Below, piece by piece: positions 1 through 8,345 of a stretch of DNA of 64,000 nt. Position 1 is the stretch's first letter; each line of letters starts with the position of its first letter. A program made the translations under genes and the position numbers. The notes under the pieces are model-generated. The model made no database searches and was not told where the DNA came from. It saw only the letters and a program-made list of their open reading frames with translations. Source of the stretch: Nodosilinea sp. FACHB-141 (lineage in GTDB: Bacteria; Cyanobacteriota; Cyanobacteriia; Phormidesmidales; Phormidesmidaceae); contig NZ_JACJPP010000007.1 in the NCBI RefSeq assembly GCF_014696135.1, forward strand, positions 806,001-870,000. Reading direction: 5' to 3'.

Positions 1-138
1 CACTTGAAATATGGATCATCCAGGTGGGCAGCGAGAGAGCGTGCATGGAGTTCAGGGCGTAACAACAGCCTCTATTGTAGAGAGGTCAGTGTAAGGCGTA
101 TAGCGTTTAACCCACGGGTTAGCCAGGGGCAGGTGAGC

Positions 139-1197
139 ATGCGAGCGGTTTTGTGTGGCTACTATGGCATGGGCAACGGCGGCGATGAAGCTCTACTCGC
201 TACCCTGCTGCAAATGCTGCCTGCGGGAGTAACGCCCGTGGTGCTGTCGGGCAACCCCGTTGAAACCGCCCAGCGCTACGGCGTAGAAACTGTGCCCCGC
301 AAGGCCCTGGGGCCAGTCATTCGCGCTCTGCGGGGGGCCGAGGTGCTGATTTGGGGCGGCGGCAGTCTGCTACAAGACGCCACCAGTCTGCAAAACCCCA
401 TTTACTATGGCGGGCTGATGGTGCTAGCCCAGTGGTTGGGGCTGAAAACTATTGCTTGGGGGCAGGGCATTGGCCCCCTCAGCCACCCTCTCAGTCAGGG
501 GCTGGGCCGCTACGCCCTGGGCCACTGCAACGCCGTTAGCGTGAGAGACAACGGCTCGGCGGCTTGGTTGGCTCGCTGGCATGTGCCGGGCATGCAGGCC
601 CCAGACCCGGTGTGGGCCTTGGACGCCGCGCCAGTAGACGGACTATGGGATTTGCCTGCCCCTCGGGTAGCTGTTGCTCTGCGCCCTCACCCCTGGCTGA
701 CCGAAAGTCGCCTAGACCAGTTCACCCAAGCTCTGGCCTCGTTTCAGAAGGCGACCCAAACCTGCCTGCTGCTGGTGCCCTTTCAGCCGATCAAAGACCT
801 GCCCATTGCCGAATATATTCAGCCACGGCTGCCTGGCCCTAGCCGCATCTATGCTTTAGATAACCCACACCAGCTCAAAGGGCTGTTTCGCGGCGTTGAG
901 ATGACGCTAGGCATGCGACTGCACGCCCTGATTATGGCGGCGGCTGAGGGCTGTCGCTGCTTTGGGCTCAGCTACGACCCCAAGGTCAGCCACCTGATGA
1001 CCGACCTCGATCTGCCAGGGTTTGACCTCAACCCCCAAGCGGTGAGCCACCGCTGGCCAGACACCCCTGAGCAGATGACCCAAGCCTGGCTGGAGGTCTA
1101 CGCCAACGGCGACCCACTGTCGCCCGAACAAATCAGTTCACGAGTGGATCGCGCCCTGATGCACCAAGACCTGCTAAGGGACGTGCTGTTGCCCTGA
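139..1197 (+). CDS. csaB: Polysaccharide pyruvyl transferase CsaB
   Basis: CsaB-type enzymes transfer a pyruvyl group from phosphoenolpyruvate to cell-wall polysaccharide, which in other bacteria anchors S-layer proteins. The 352-residue product opens with MRAVLCGYYGMGNGGDEA, the glycine-rich N-terminal signature of the family. It continues with WGGGSLLQD near residue 75, IAWGQGIGPL near residue 105, and the C-terminal MTLGMRLHALIMAA segment. The frame is open back to base 4, but those residues look non-coding; ATG 139 is preceded by an AGGTGAG ribosome-binding-like stretch and matches the usual family start. The gene faces gpx, with a long palindrome between them. Family assignment is firm; the physiological substrate is inferred. 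Confidence 0.88.
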   Translation: MRAVLCGYYGMGNGGDEALLATLLQMLPAGVTPVVLSGNPVETAQRYGVETVPRKALGPVIRALRGAEVLIWGGGSLLQDATSLQNPIYYGGLMVLAQWLGLKTIAWGQGIGPLSHPLSQGLGRYALGHCNAVSVRDNGSAAWLARWHVPGMQAPDPVWALDAAPVDGLWDLPAPRVAVALRPHPWLTESRLDQFTQALASFQKATQTCLLLVPFQPIKDLPIAEYIQPRLPGPSRIYALDNPHQLKGLFRGVEMTLGMRLHALIMAAAEGCRCFGLSYDPKVSHLMTDLDLPGFDLNPQAVSHRWPDTPEQMTQAWLEVYANGDPLSPEQISSRVDRALMHQDLLRDVLLP

Positions 1198-1251
1198 TCT
1201 TTGCCTCGAGGGAGGTTTGGGCCGATCACAAAGCTCTAACTTTGCTGTTTG

Positions 1252-1293
1252 GGTTTACAGGTTAGACCGTTCAAACGGTCTAACCTGTAAACC
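1252..1293. terminator. 42-bp perfect palindrome, bidirectional terminator
   Basis: Two perfectly complementary 20-nt arms (1252-1271 and 1274-1293) are separated by only CA. The palindrome lies between the convergent csaB and gpx genes, so a shared terminator is the likely role. There is no long T-run on either side, so the function is inferred from position and structure. Confidence 0.6.
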
Positions 1294-1343
1294 TGCTCTA
1301 AGTTGCCTCGGCCCAGGAGTGCTCGTTTGAGTGCGATCGCACC

Positions 1344-1808
1344 TTAGCCCAAAGCCTGCTCGATCGCAGCTTTGAGTTCGGGGTCGTTAGGAGGGGTTTG
1401 AGGCTCAAAGCGCCCGATCACCTGGCCATCGCGACCGACCAAAAACTTGCCAAAGTTCCAGCCGATGTCGGGGCCTTCGCCGACGAGAAACTGATAGAGG
1501 GGGCTGCGATCGGGGCCGTTGACATCCTGCTTTTCGAGCAGGGTAAAATCGACGTCGTATTTGGTCTTGGTGAAGTCTTTGATTTCCTCAGGGCTGCCGG
1601 GCTCTTGCTTGCCAAACTGGTTGCAGGGCACGCCTACAATCACAAGGCCGCGATCGCCGTAGGCCTTATCCAGCTCTACCAGGCCGCTGTACTGGGGTGT
1701 CAGGCCGCACTTGCTGGCCACGTTTACAAAGAGAATTACCTTGTCAGCTAGCACCTCGGGAGCCAAAGGGGCACCGTCTAGGGTGGCGAGGTTAGAAGGA
1801 AGAGACAT
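1344..1808 (-). CDS. Glutathione peroxidase (Cys type)
   Basis: This is a thiol peroxidase of the GPx family that reduces lipid and hydrogen peroxides; cyanobacterial members are generally NADPH- or thioredoxin-linked. The 154-residue product carries NVASKCGLTPQY with peroxidatic Cys34, VPCNQFGKQEPG near residue 60, and WNFGKFLV near residue 117, the classic GPx blocks. The ATG at 1808 was chosen over a TTG seven codons upstream because it begins at the usual MSLPSNLATLDG position. It lies downstream of the PEP-synthase-like gene on the same strand, 143 bp away. Length and motifs are normal. Confidence 0.93.
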   Translation of the reverse strand: MSLPSNLATLDGAPLAPEVLADKVILFVNVASKCGLTPQYSGLVELDKAYGDRGLVIVGVPCNQFGKQEPGSPEEIKDFTKTKYDVDFTLLEKQDVNGPDRSPLYQFLVGEGPDIGWNFGKFLVGRDGQVIGRFEPQTPPNDPELKAAIEQALG

Positions 1809-1924
1809 AGGGGGTAATGGTCTGCACAACGTTGTTATTATCGGTCATCCCTGCCGGTTGTTGGGCCAATTCCCTCCAACCCAAGCCGACGTTGCTCTAT
1901 CCCTACTGTTCTCTCAGAAACCTA

Positions 1925-1986
1925 CACCAGCGGCTTCGCAAGAACCCTCCCTCACCCCCCCACTCCCTCACTCCCCCCACCATTCT
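1925..1986. repeat. C/T-rich low-complexity tract
   Basis: A pyrimidine-rich stretch with CTCC and CCCTCACTCC units overlaps the end of the PEP-synthase-like gene. Very similar tracts occur near 16950-17050, 20030-20122, 33860-33925 and inside gcvP (37095-37170). Confidence 0.6.
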
Positions 1987-4321
1987 CCGCCTGCCAAATT
2001 GCCTCCAGCGTAAACGGTAGAGCCGCCGCTTCTACCGAGATAGAGTTAATTCCCCAGCCGACTAAATCAGCGATCAGTTCGGGGTGGCGTACCGGAGCCT
2101 GGCCGCAGATGGAGCAGAGCAGGCCGTTGCGGCGGGCCTCCTGTACCAAGTGGGCCATGGCTAGGCGCACCACCGGGTGGCGCTCGTCATAGGCGGAGGC
2201 TATGGTGGGCTGGTCACGATCGATGGCCAGCAGTAGCTGGGTGAGGTCGTTGGACCCGATGGCAATGCCCTGGATGCCAGCTTGGGCGTAGGCGGGCAGC
2301 AAAAACAGCACCGAGGGCACCTCGGCCATAATCCACAGCGCAAAGCCGGTAGTGTCAATGAGGCCAGCGCGCTCAACTCGTTGGCGGCAGGCAATGGCTT
2401 CTTCAACGCTGCGGACAAAGGGCAAAATCAGCTGTAGGTTGCTATAGCCAGCCTGTTGCAGAGTGGCTAATGCCCCCAGCTCAACCTGAAATAGGCGATC
2501 GTCAATCTCGTAGCTCAGGGTGCCGCGTAACCCCAACATCGGATTGGGTTCTACTGGAGGGCTGCCCCGCAGGGCCTGCCATTCGTGCGATCGCAGATCG
2601 AGGCTGCGGTAGCGCAGCGGTCTGGGGCCTAGGGTCTGCAAAATCGGCTCTAACTGCTGCACCAAGCGACTTTGCAGCTCTGCTTCCTGGCCTCGGTTAA
2701 CCCAGTCCCACGGGTGGCGGCCCTCTAGCACCTCCAGCAGTAGCCATTCCGATCGCAGTAGGCCAATGCCCGCGACATGGTTGAGAGAAAGGTTGGCCAA
2801 GCCCTGGCGCTGGCTGAGGTTGACCATGACCTGGGTGCGCAGCCGGTGATAGCGGCCCGGTTGATCGGTGGGTAGCGGTTCGGGGGCTGGGGCCAGCGGA
2901 GGACGAAACGAGGCGGCAGCCTCGTCAGTGAGGCCATAGACCACACCGCGATCGCCGTCTAGCCAGAGCACCATGCCGCTCTCTAGTAGCTGGGTGGCAT
3001 GGGGGGCGCCCACCACCGCCGGAATGCCTACCTCTCTCGCCAAAATAGCCGCATGGCAGGTGGCGCCGCCGCGCTCGGTGACAATGCCCGCTACCGAGGG
3101 CAGCTGAAAAAAGACATCGGGTTGCAGGTCAGGCAGCACCACAATGCAGCCCGCAGGGAGAGGTCTCGGCAAGTCTTGAGGCCGTTGGGCAACTACGGCG
3201 ACCCCTTGAATGCATCCTGCTGCAGCCCCGATACCGCGTACAACCGTGCTAGCTGAGGGCAGTAGGGGAGGCTGAGCCCTCGCCTTGGTTGGGGGTGGTC
3301 GCACCGGGTCCGCAGCCGTTATTGCTGGGTGGGGCCAGGGGCCGGCTTCGGTAATGATCAGAGTTGGCTGGTCGGGATTAGCGCTGGGATGCAGCAGCCA
3401 TTCTAGGCGTACCCCTGCTTCACCCATGGCCGTTTGAGCCCGTTCTGCAACCTGCACTAGCCGGGCGAGCTGATCGTGGCTGAGGGGGGCGCTCAGCTTG
3501 GGGCGATCGCGCTCGATCACCTGAATGGGTTGGGCACTGGCCAAGGGGCGGGGGCGATACTTAGAGGCGGGCCTGAGCTGGTAAACTCGCTCCTGAAACC
3601 CCGGCAGCCAGGTGGCCTCAGCGACTTTACCAGAGCTGGTCCAGCAGGAGGCTGGAATAGCTTCTCCCTGGGTGAGGGCCATCCCTAGCCCCGCTACCGC
3701 AGTCACGGTAATTTGCTCCTGGCTCAGAATGAGCGTGCCGGACACCAGGGCTGGATACACCGGCATAACCAGTGTGGCCAGGCTCAGATCGCGCAGTCGC
3801 TGGCAGTGAAGATCCCAGACCGGTAGACAGCGAGCCGTTAACGCTTGGCTCCAAAACTGTGGTAGCACCCCGGCCAAATCTGCCTGGTCGGCTTCGATCT
3901 GGGCCGACAATAGGCCTGGGCTGATCAATCTAGACGCTGCCTGCTCTAAGCCTAAACCATCTACCCAGAGCGATGCGCGCAGCATCCAGGCGGCGGGGAT
4001 AAAGCCATCAGGCTCTGGACAAGTTAACCCCTCAGCTGCGATCGCCTCGATTGCAGGAATGTCTCGCAGGGCCTTTTGCCATTGCTGGCTGCTCTGCTGT
4101 AGAGTCTTAAACCCGTTTTGGCACACTGGAGCCAGCCGATCGCCGTCGCCATCGGGCCAGGCCATCTGCTCCAAACCGTGGTGCCAGGCTGCTGCCGTCA
4201 GCACGCAACCCTGAGCCACGGGTAGCCCCTGCTGCTCGAGCAAGCCCAGGTAATAGGCTTTCTGCCCGACGTCCCGCAGATCAGCGATGTTCAGCGTATG
4301 CAGTTGTCGAAGCCACGTCAT
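1952..4321 (-). CDS. PEP synthase-like / PEP-utilizing enzyme
   Basis: The 789-residue protein has the architecture of pyruvate-water dikinases: an N-terminal ATP-grasp-like region, a phosphohistidine domain and a C-terminal PEP/pyruvate barrel. The phosphohistidine motif GGATCHAAILAREVGIPAVV places the catalytic His at residue 423. The barrel shows GIGLLRSEW, IAIGSNDLTQLLLAIDRD and CSICGQAP near the end. The N-terminal part is divergent from typical PpsA and it is not clear that the ATP-grasp residues are complete, so it may be a specialised PEP-utilising paralogue. The last residues (NGGGSEGVGG) and the stop codon are encoded by a C/T-rich repeat tract, so the C-terminus appears to have been redefined by repeat insertion. 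Confidence 0.8.
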   Translation of the reverse strand: MTWLRQLHTLNIADLRDVGQKAYYLGLLEQQGLPVAQGCVLTAAAWHHGLEQMAWPDGDGDRLAPVCQNGFKTLQQSSQQWQKALRDIPAIEAIAAEGLTCPEPDGFIPAAWMLRASLWVDGLGLEQAASRLISPGLLSAQIEADQADLAGVLPQFWSQALTARCLPVWDLHCQRLRDLSLATLVMPVYPALVSGTLILSQEQITVTAVAGLGMALTQGEAIPASCWTSSGKVAEATWLPGFQERVYQLRPASKYRPRPLASAQPIQVIERDRPKLSAPLSHDQLARLVQVAERAQTAMGEAGVRLEWLLHPSANPDQPTLIITEAGPWPHPAITAADPVRPPPTKARAQPPLLPSASTVVRGIGAAAGCIQGVAVVAQRPQDLPRPLPAGCIVVLPDLQPDVFFQLPSVAGIVTERGGATCHAAILAREVGIPAVVGAPHATQLLESGMVLWLDGDRGVVYGLTDEAAASFRPPLAPAPEPLPTDQPGRYHRLRTQVMVNLSQRQGLANLSLNHVAGIGLLRSEWLLLEVLEGRHPWDWVNRGQEAELQSRLVQQLEPILQTLGPRPLRYRSLDLRSHEWQALRGSPPVEPNPMLGLRGTLSYEIDDRLFQVELGALATLQQAGYSNLQLILPFVRSVEEAIACRQRVERAGLIDTTGFALWIMAEVPSVLFLLPAYAQAGIQGIAIGSNDLTQLLLAIDRDQPTIASAYDERHPVVRLAMAHLVQEARRNGLLCSICGQAPVRHPELIADLVGWGINSISVEAAALPFTLEAIWQAENGGGSEGVGG

Positions 4322-4656
4322 GCTGGGATACAGGGCTAGCCCTCAGCTGTCGTCTGAGGGAGGTGGCCAAGGTATTCGGTTTTATAACGCCAGAACCGTT
4401 GGCCCCTGCGGCTGCTTAGCCTGCCCCAACGCTAGATTGGCGGTACCGAGGAGCGATCGCAACGAAGCGCTTTATTTGAAGTCAATATCTTATATCTATA
4501 AGTTTACGCGATGGCCATCGTCTTCGCCCTCTACCCTGCTGTTGGGAATGATGCTTTCCCAACGGAGATCCCTATTTCTACCCTCGCCCCTACCCGCTGT
4601 GGCTCCGACAATGGGTCTAGTGCCATCTCGGCCATTTAGCTATTAGGGCAGATCGC
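4322..4656. other. Divergent intergenic region
   Basis: This 335-bp spacer separates the divergent PEP-synthase-like and comF genes and should hold both promoters. It contains one HIP1 site and an AT-rich patch around 4480-4510 (TCTTATATCTATAAG), the best candidate for a -10 region. No further gene or structured RNA is apparent. Confidence 0.4.
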
Positions 4657-5400
4657 ATGCACCGCCGCTCCTCCGTTCAGACCTGGCTCAGCCAGGGCAA
4701 ACGCCAGATGCTCAGCCTGTTTTTGGCCGAGCCCTGCCCTCTGTGTCAGCGAGCGACGCCCGCAGTGCTCTGCCCCAGCTGCTGTCGCCAGGTGCAGCAG
4801 TGCCAGGCGCCAACGCCCTGCGATCGCAGTATCCCAGATTTGACAGTACTGAGCTGGGGTCGCTACGAAGACAGCCTGCGTCAGGTCATCGGCAGCCTCA
4901 AATACAGTGGCCACACTGGCCTAGCTCAGTTTTTGGGCACCGAGCTGGGGCAAACCTGGCTTGATCACAACCCTCAATCTAGGGCATCATCTCGCCCAGT
5001 GGCGATCGTCCCTATTCCCCTCCACCCCACCCGATTGCAGCAGCGGGGCTTTAACCAAGCCGACCTGATCGGCCAGTGGTTTTGTCGACTAACTGGGCTG
5101 CCGCTATACAGCCATGGCCTATTGCGCGTGCAGTCCACCCAGGCTCAGCACAGCCTCAACCGCCTCAGCCGTCAGCAAAATCTAGCTCAGGCCTTTGCCG
5201 TCGCCCCAGCCCACATCAAGACCCTCCAACGATCTACGGTGTGGCTGCTGGACGATATTTTCACCACTGGGGCTACTGCTCAGTCGGCGGCCCAGGTTTT
5301 GCGACGCAGCGGCATCGCTGTAGAGGGCATCTGCACCGTCGCCCGTCCAACGATCTGGGCCACCCCCATTGAGCCCAAAAGAACTTCGCCCCTTAGATAG
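4657..5400 (+). CDS. comF: ComF family phosphoribosyltransferase-like protein
   Basis: ComF proteins pair an N-terminal zinc ribbon with a phosphoribosyltransferase fold and are needed for DNA uptake in transformable bacteria. The 247-residue product has the four-Cys ribbon (CPLCQRATPAVLCPSC, residues about 28-43). It also has the conserved PIPLHPTRLQQRGFNQA block near residue 120 and the PRPP-binding loop VWLLDDIFTTGATAQSA near residue 200. All signature parts are present and length is normal. The gene stands alone after a 335-bp spacer. A link to competence is known for the family; it fits the presence of comFB and hfq elsewhere in the window, though that is inference. Confidence 0.9.
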   Translation: MHRRSSVQTWLSQGKRQMLSLFLAEPCPLCQRATPAVLCPSCCRQVQQCQAPTPCDRSIPDLTVLSWGRYEDSLRQVIGSLKYSGHTGLAQFLGTELGQTWLDHNPQSRASSRPVAIVPIPLHPTRLQQRGFNQADLIGQWFCRLTGLPLYSHGLLRVQSTQAQHSLNRLSRQQNLAQAFAVAPAHIKTLQRSTVWLLDDIFTTGATAQSAAQVLRRSGIAVEGICTVARPTIWATPIEPKRTSPLR

Positions 5401-5504
5401 ATGCTGGCTATGGCACTCTTAGGAAATATTAATAATTTATTAGTCCTCTTGCGCCAGAAGGTCAGTGCACTAATATAAATCTAAAGAAATTATTAACAGC
5501 TGCT

Positions 5505-5714
5505 ATGAACCCCCAGCTTCTGAGACACCTGTGGTCTTTGGTAGAACGGTCCCAGAGCAGTCATCTTCTCGCACTAGATGACAACGGTTTAGTGTGCTGG
5601 CTGTTAGAGCAATTCACTGGGCAGCAGCCAATCAATCAGGCCGAAACCGATCAGCTGCATCACTACATTCGCAATAAAATTCCTCTGATTCGTGACCTAG
5701 CGCAGGAGCACTAA
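5505..5714 (+). CDS. Small conserved hypothetical protein (69 aa)
   Basis: I do not recognise a named family. The protein is 69 residues, soluble, predicted largely helical, and acidic/histidine-rich near its end (LHHYIRNKIPLIRDLAQEH). ATG 5505 follows an AT-rich stretch and the codon use resembles neighbouring genes. No transmembrane segment or cysteine motif other than a single Cys is visible. It precedes the amino acid transporter, but two inverted repeats in the 200-bp gap argue against co-transcription. Confidence 0.65.
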   Translation: MNPQLLRHLWSLVERSQSSHLLALDDNGLVCWLLEQFTGQQPINQAETDQLHHYIRNKIPLIRDLAQEH

Positions 5715-5773
5715 ACTGATTTCACTAGGCGTAAGTGTTGAGGCTCTCCTAAACCGTCAAGCAGATGGATCCG

Positions 5774-5794
5774 GGCGGGTTTAGATTCCCCGCC
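5774..5794 (+). terminator. Possible terminator after the 69-aa gene
   Basis: GGCGGG (5774-5779) pairs with CCCGCC (5789-5794) across a 9-nt loop, followed by an AT-rich stretch rather than a pure T-run. The position 60 bp after the stop codon fits a weak terminator. Confidence 0.4.
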
Positions 5795-5827
5795 ATTATA
5801 TTGTTATCTTTGATGCAAAATGAAAAC

Positions 5828-5873
5828 CCAAACCGTTGGAATGTTAACCAAGTGCAACACTCCAACGGTTTGG
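5828..5873. promoter_or_regulatory. 13-bp inverted repeat upstream of transporter operon
   Basis: The arms 5828-5840 and 5861-5873 are perfectly complementary around a 20-nt centre, 41 bp before the start of the binding-protein gene. It may be an operator, a 5'-leader hairpin or a second terminator; the sequence alone does not decide. Confidence 0.4.
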
Positions 5874-5914
5874 TTATAAGTTTTGCAGTGTCTTTTGTGA
5901 GTGAGGATTAATTC

Positions 5915-6973
5915 ATGCGCAAGTGGGGTTTTCTCGCAGCTGCCCTCGGGCTAACGCTGGCCGCCTGTGGTGGCGGAACCACTACCACCACCAACGCCGA
6001 TGGGGAAGCCGCTCCCGCTGGTGGTGGCCGTCTCGACGTTGTTAAAGGGCGTGGACAGCTAATTTGTGGCGTGGATGGTGGTATTCCGGGCTTTAGCTTT
6101 GTGGATGAAAGCGGCACCTATACTGGTCTCGACGTCGATATCTGTAAGGCCGTAGCTGCTGCCGTTTTGGGCGACGCCGAAGCTGTAGAATATCGCCGTT
6201 TAGACTCGACTGAGCGCTTTACGGCTCTCTCGGGGGGTGAAGTTGATATGCTCTCGCGCAACACCACCTGGACCATCAGCCGTGACACCAGCGTGGGTCT
6301 TGAATTTGCGCCTACCACTTTCTTCGATGGTCAGGGCATGTTGGTGCGAACCGACAGCGGCATCGCTGACCTGGAAGATTTTGCCGGTAAGGCCATTTGC
6401 GTGGAGACCGGTACCACCACTGAACTCAACCTAACTGACCAAATGCGTCAGCTCGGTGTCGATTTTGAGCCAGTGGTGTTTCAGGACGCCGACGCGGCCT
6501 ATGCTGCCTACGACGAAGGCCGTTGTGAGGGCATGACCTCTGACAAATCGCAGCTGGTGGCTCGCCGCAGCACCCTGCCCAATCCCGACGAGCACACCCT
6601 GCTCGAAGTCACCATGTCTAAAGAGCCCCTAGGCCCTGTGACCACCAACAACGACTCCAGCTGGTACGACGTCGTCAAATGGGTTACCTACGGGTTGATT
6701 CAAGCCGAAGAGTTTGGCATTACCTCTGAGAATATTGGCACCTTTGAAGCTACTGAAAACCCTGACATTGCCCGCTTCCTAGGCCAGGAAGGCACTCTGG
6801 GCACTGATATGGGGCTCCCTAACGACTTCATGGTGCAGGTGATTACCCAGGTGGGCAACTACGGCGAAGTCTACGATCGCAACGTAGGGGCTGACTCTGA
6901 GTTTGCCCTAGAGCGCGGCCAAAACGCGCTGTGGAGCGAGGGTGGCCTGATGTACTCTCCCCCCTTCCGCTAA
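5915..6973 (+). CDS. Polar amino acid ABC transporter, substrate-binding lipoprotein
   Basis: This periplasmic binding protein belongs to the AapJ/BztA/NatF family, which delivers acidic and neutral polar amino acids to an inner-membrane importer. The 352-residue precursor has a short signal peptide ending in a lipobox LAAC with Cys18, followed by a Gly/Thr-rich linker. The family block KGRGQLICGVDGGIPGFS then starts near residue 44. DVDICKAVAAAVLGD and FTALSGGEVDMLSRNTTWT follow and are characteristic. It is the first gene of a four-gene operon and is separated from the permeases by a strong hairpin, a usual arrangement that gives excess binding protein. Substrate range is inferred. Confidence 0.92.
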   Translation: MRKWGFLAAALGLTLAACGGGTTTTTNADGEAAPAGGGRLDVVKGRGQLICGVDGGIPGFSFVDESGTYTGLDVDICKAVAAAVLGDAEAVEYRRLDSTERFTALSGGEVDMLSRNTTWTISRDTSVGLEFAPTTFFDGQGMLVRTDSGIADLEDFAGKAICVETGTTTELNLTDQMRQLGVDFEPVVFQDADAAYAAYDEGRCEGMTSDKSQLVARRSTLPNPDEHTLLEVTMSKEPLGPVTTNNDSSWYDVVKWVTYGLIQAEEFGITSENIGTFEATENPDIARFLGQEGTLGTDMGLPNDFMVQVITQVGNYGEVYDRNVGADSEFALERGQNALWSEGGLMYSPPFR

Positions 6974-7043
6974 GACAGTCCTGCTGATCGGTGGGAGGCT
7001 TTAGCCCTCACCGCAGCTCTCTAACTCCGGAATAACCCCGTGG

Positions 7044-7070
7044 AAAGGCGCAGCTAGACTGCGCCTTTTT
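7044..7070 (+). terminator. Intrinsic terminator/attenuator after binding-protein gene
   Basis: AAAGGCGCAG (7044-7053) pairs with CTGCGCCTTT (7059-7068) across a 5-nt loop and runs into T residues. It lies between the binding-protein gene and the first permease, so it probably limits read-through. Confidence 0.85.
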
Positions 7071-7100
7071 CATAAATCCTTGTAACAAATTGAACTTTTC

Positions 7101-7129
7101 TTGACATCCCTCTTGGATTATTTTGCTTA
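7101..7129 (+). promoter_or_regulatory. Possible internal promoter before permease genes
   Basis: A consensus-like TTGACA occurs at 7101-7106, downstream of the terminator and 58 bp upstream of the permease start. The -10 about 17 bp later (TGCTTA, 7124) is poor, so this is tentative. Confidence 0.3.
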
Positions 7130-7163
7130 AAGCTTTTGCATTGACCCAACGCAGGTGACATAG

Positions 7164-8342
7164 ATGGTCCACGATAGCGGGAGCAGATCCTTCGACCTGA
7201 AGGCGATGCTGCGGGATGAACGCTTTTGGAAGATTGCCTTCCAGGTGATTACGCTGCTCGTTGTCCTGCTCTTGCTGAGCTTTTTCTTAGGCAACTTAAA
7301 TCGCAACCTGATTCAGCAGGGGCGGGCCTTTGGGTTTAGCTTTTTGCGGAACCCGGCTGGCTTCAGCATTGGCGAAAGCTTGATTCAATATCGCCCCAAC
7401 GACCCCTACTGGCGGGCGCTGATGGTGGGCTTGGGCAATACCTTGACCCTGGTAGTAGGCGGTATTGTGTTGACCACTGTGCTAGGCGTTGTAGCTGGGG
7501 TAGCAAGTTTTTCTAAGAACTGGCTGTTGCAAAAGCTTAGCCGTGTCTATGTGGGGCTGGTGCAGAACATTCCGCTGTTATTGCAGCTATTCTTTTGGTA
7601 TTTCGCTATCTTTGGTGCCCTGCCCAACCCGGCTAACCAGATTGGGGTACTAGGGCTGGCTTTTTTAAACAATCGGGGGGTTTATATTCCTTGGGCCAGT
7701 AGTGCGCTGCTGGCCATATTGGGCATTGCGGCTACGGTTGGGGCGGCGATCGCCGCCCTTTTCCTCTGGCGCTGGCGCACCAAAATTCGCATTGAGACTG
7801 GGGTCGGCGGCCAGGCTCAGTCCATTGCTCTGGCGGTAGTGGCGTTAGCCTGGCTGGCCATTATCACCCTGGGTATGAACTGGACTGTACCGGAGGGCGT
7901 TGAGGGAGGTGGCGTTACCGGTGGCCTGCGTTTGTCGCGGGAGTATGTCGCCTCTCTGACGGCGCTGGTGTTCTATACCTCTGCGTTTGTGGCAGAGATT
8001 GTGCGGGCCGGTATTCAGTCGGTATCGAAGGGGCAGTGGGAAGCTGCCCGCACCCTGGGGCTAAATGCGGGCATGGTAATGCGGCTGGTGGTGTTTCCCC
8101 AGGCCCTGCGGGTGATCATTCCACCCATGAACAGTCAGTACATGAACCTGACTAAAAACTCCAGCCTGGCCTTTGCGATCGCCTTTCCTGAAATTTATTC
8201 GATCGCCACTACCACCTATAACCAAACTGGTAGACCGGTTGAAGTCTTTGTGGTCATGATGGCCACCTACTTAACCCTCTGTCTACTCATAACTGTGGTG
8301 ATGAACCAATTCAACCGATCTGTGCAGTTTAAGGAGCGCTAA
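7164..8342 (+). CDS. Polar amino acid ABC transporter permease (AapQ/NatG type)
   Basis: This inner-membrane subunit belongs to the HAAT/PAAT family importer encoded here. The 392-residue product has an N-terminal membrane helix near residues 20-40 and the domain LGNTLTLVVGGIVLTTVLGVV near residue 90. VQNIPLLLQLFFWY follows, and the ATPase-contact EAA loop EIVRAGIQSVSKGQWEAARTLGLN lies near residue 275. The extra soluble/membrane insertion between the first helix and the core is typical of AapQ rather than of short HisQ permeases. It is followed 3 bp later by the second permease, so the two are almost certainly co-translated. Confidence 0.92.
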   Translation: MVHDSGSRSFDLKAMLRDERFWKIAFQVITLLVVLLLLSFFLGNLNRNLIQQGRAFGFSFLRNPAGFSIGESLIQYRPNDPYWRALMVGLGNTLTLVVGGIVLTTVLGVVAGVASFSKNWLLQKLSRVYVGLVQNIPLLLQLFFWYFAIFGALPNPANQIGVLGLAFLNNRGVYIPWASSALLAILGIAATVGAAIAALFLWRWRTKIRIETGVGGQAQSIALAVVALAWLAIITLGMNWTVPEGVEGGGVTGGLRLSREYVASLTALVFYTSAFVAEIVRAGIQSVSKGQWEAARTLGLNAGMVMRLVVFPQALRVIIPPMNSQYMNLTKNSSLAFAIAFPEIYSIATTTYNQTGRPVEVFVVMMATYLTLCLLITVVMNQFNRSVQFKER

Positions 8343-8345
8343 GCT

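Noticed and set aside
4287-4646. 119-codon frame on the plus strand before comF
   Set aside because: It overlaps the 5' end of the PEP-synthase-like gene, has random-looking composition and no ribosome-binding site.
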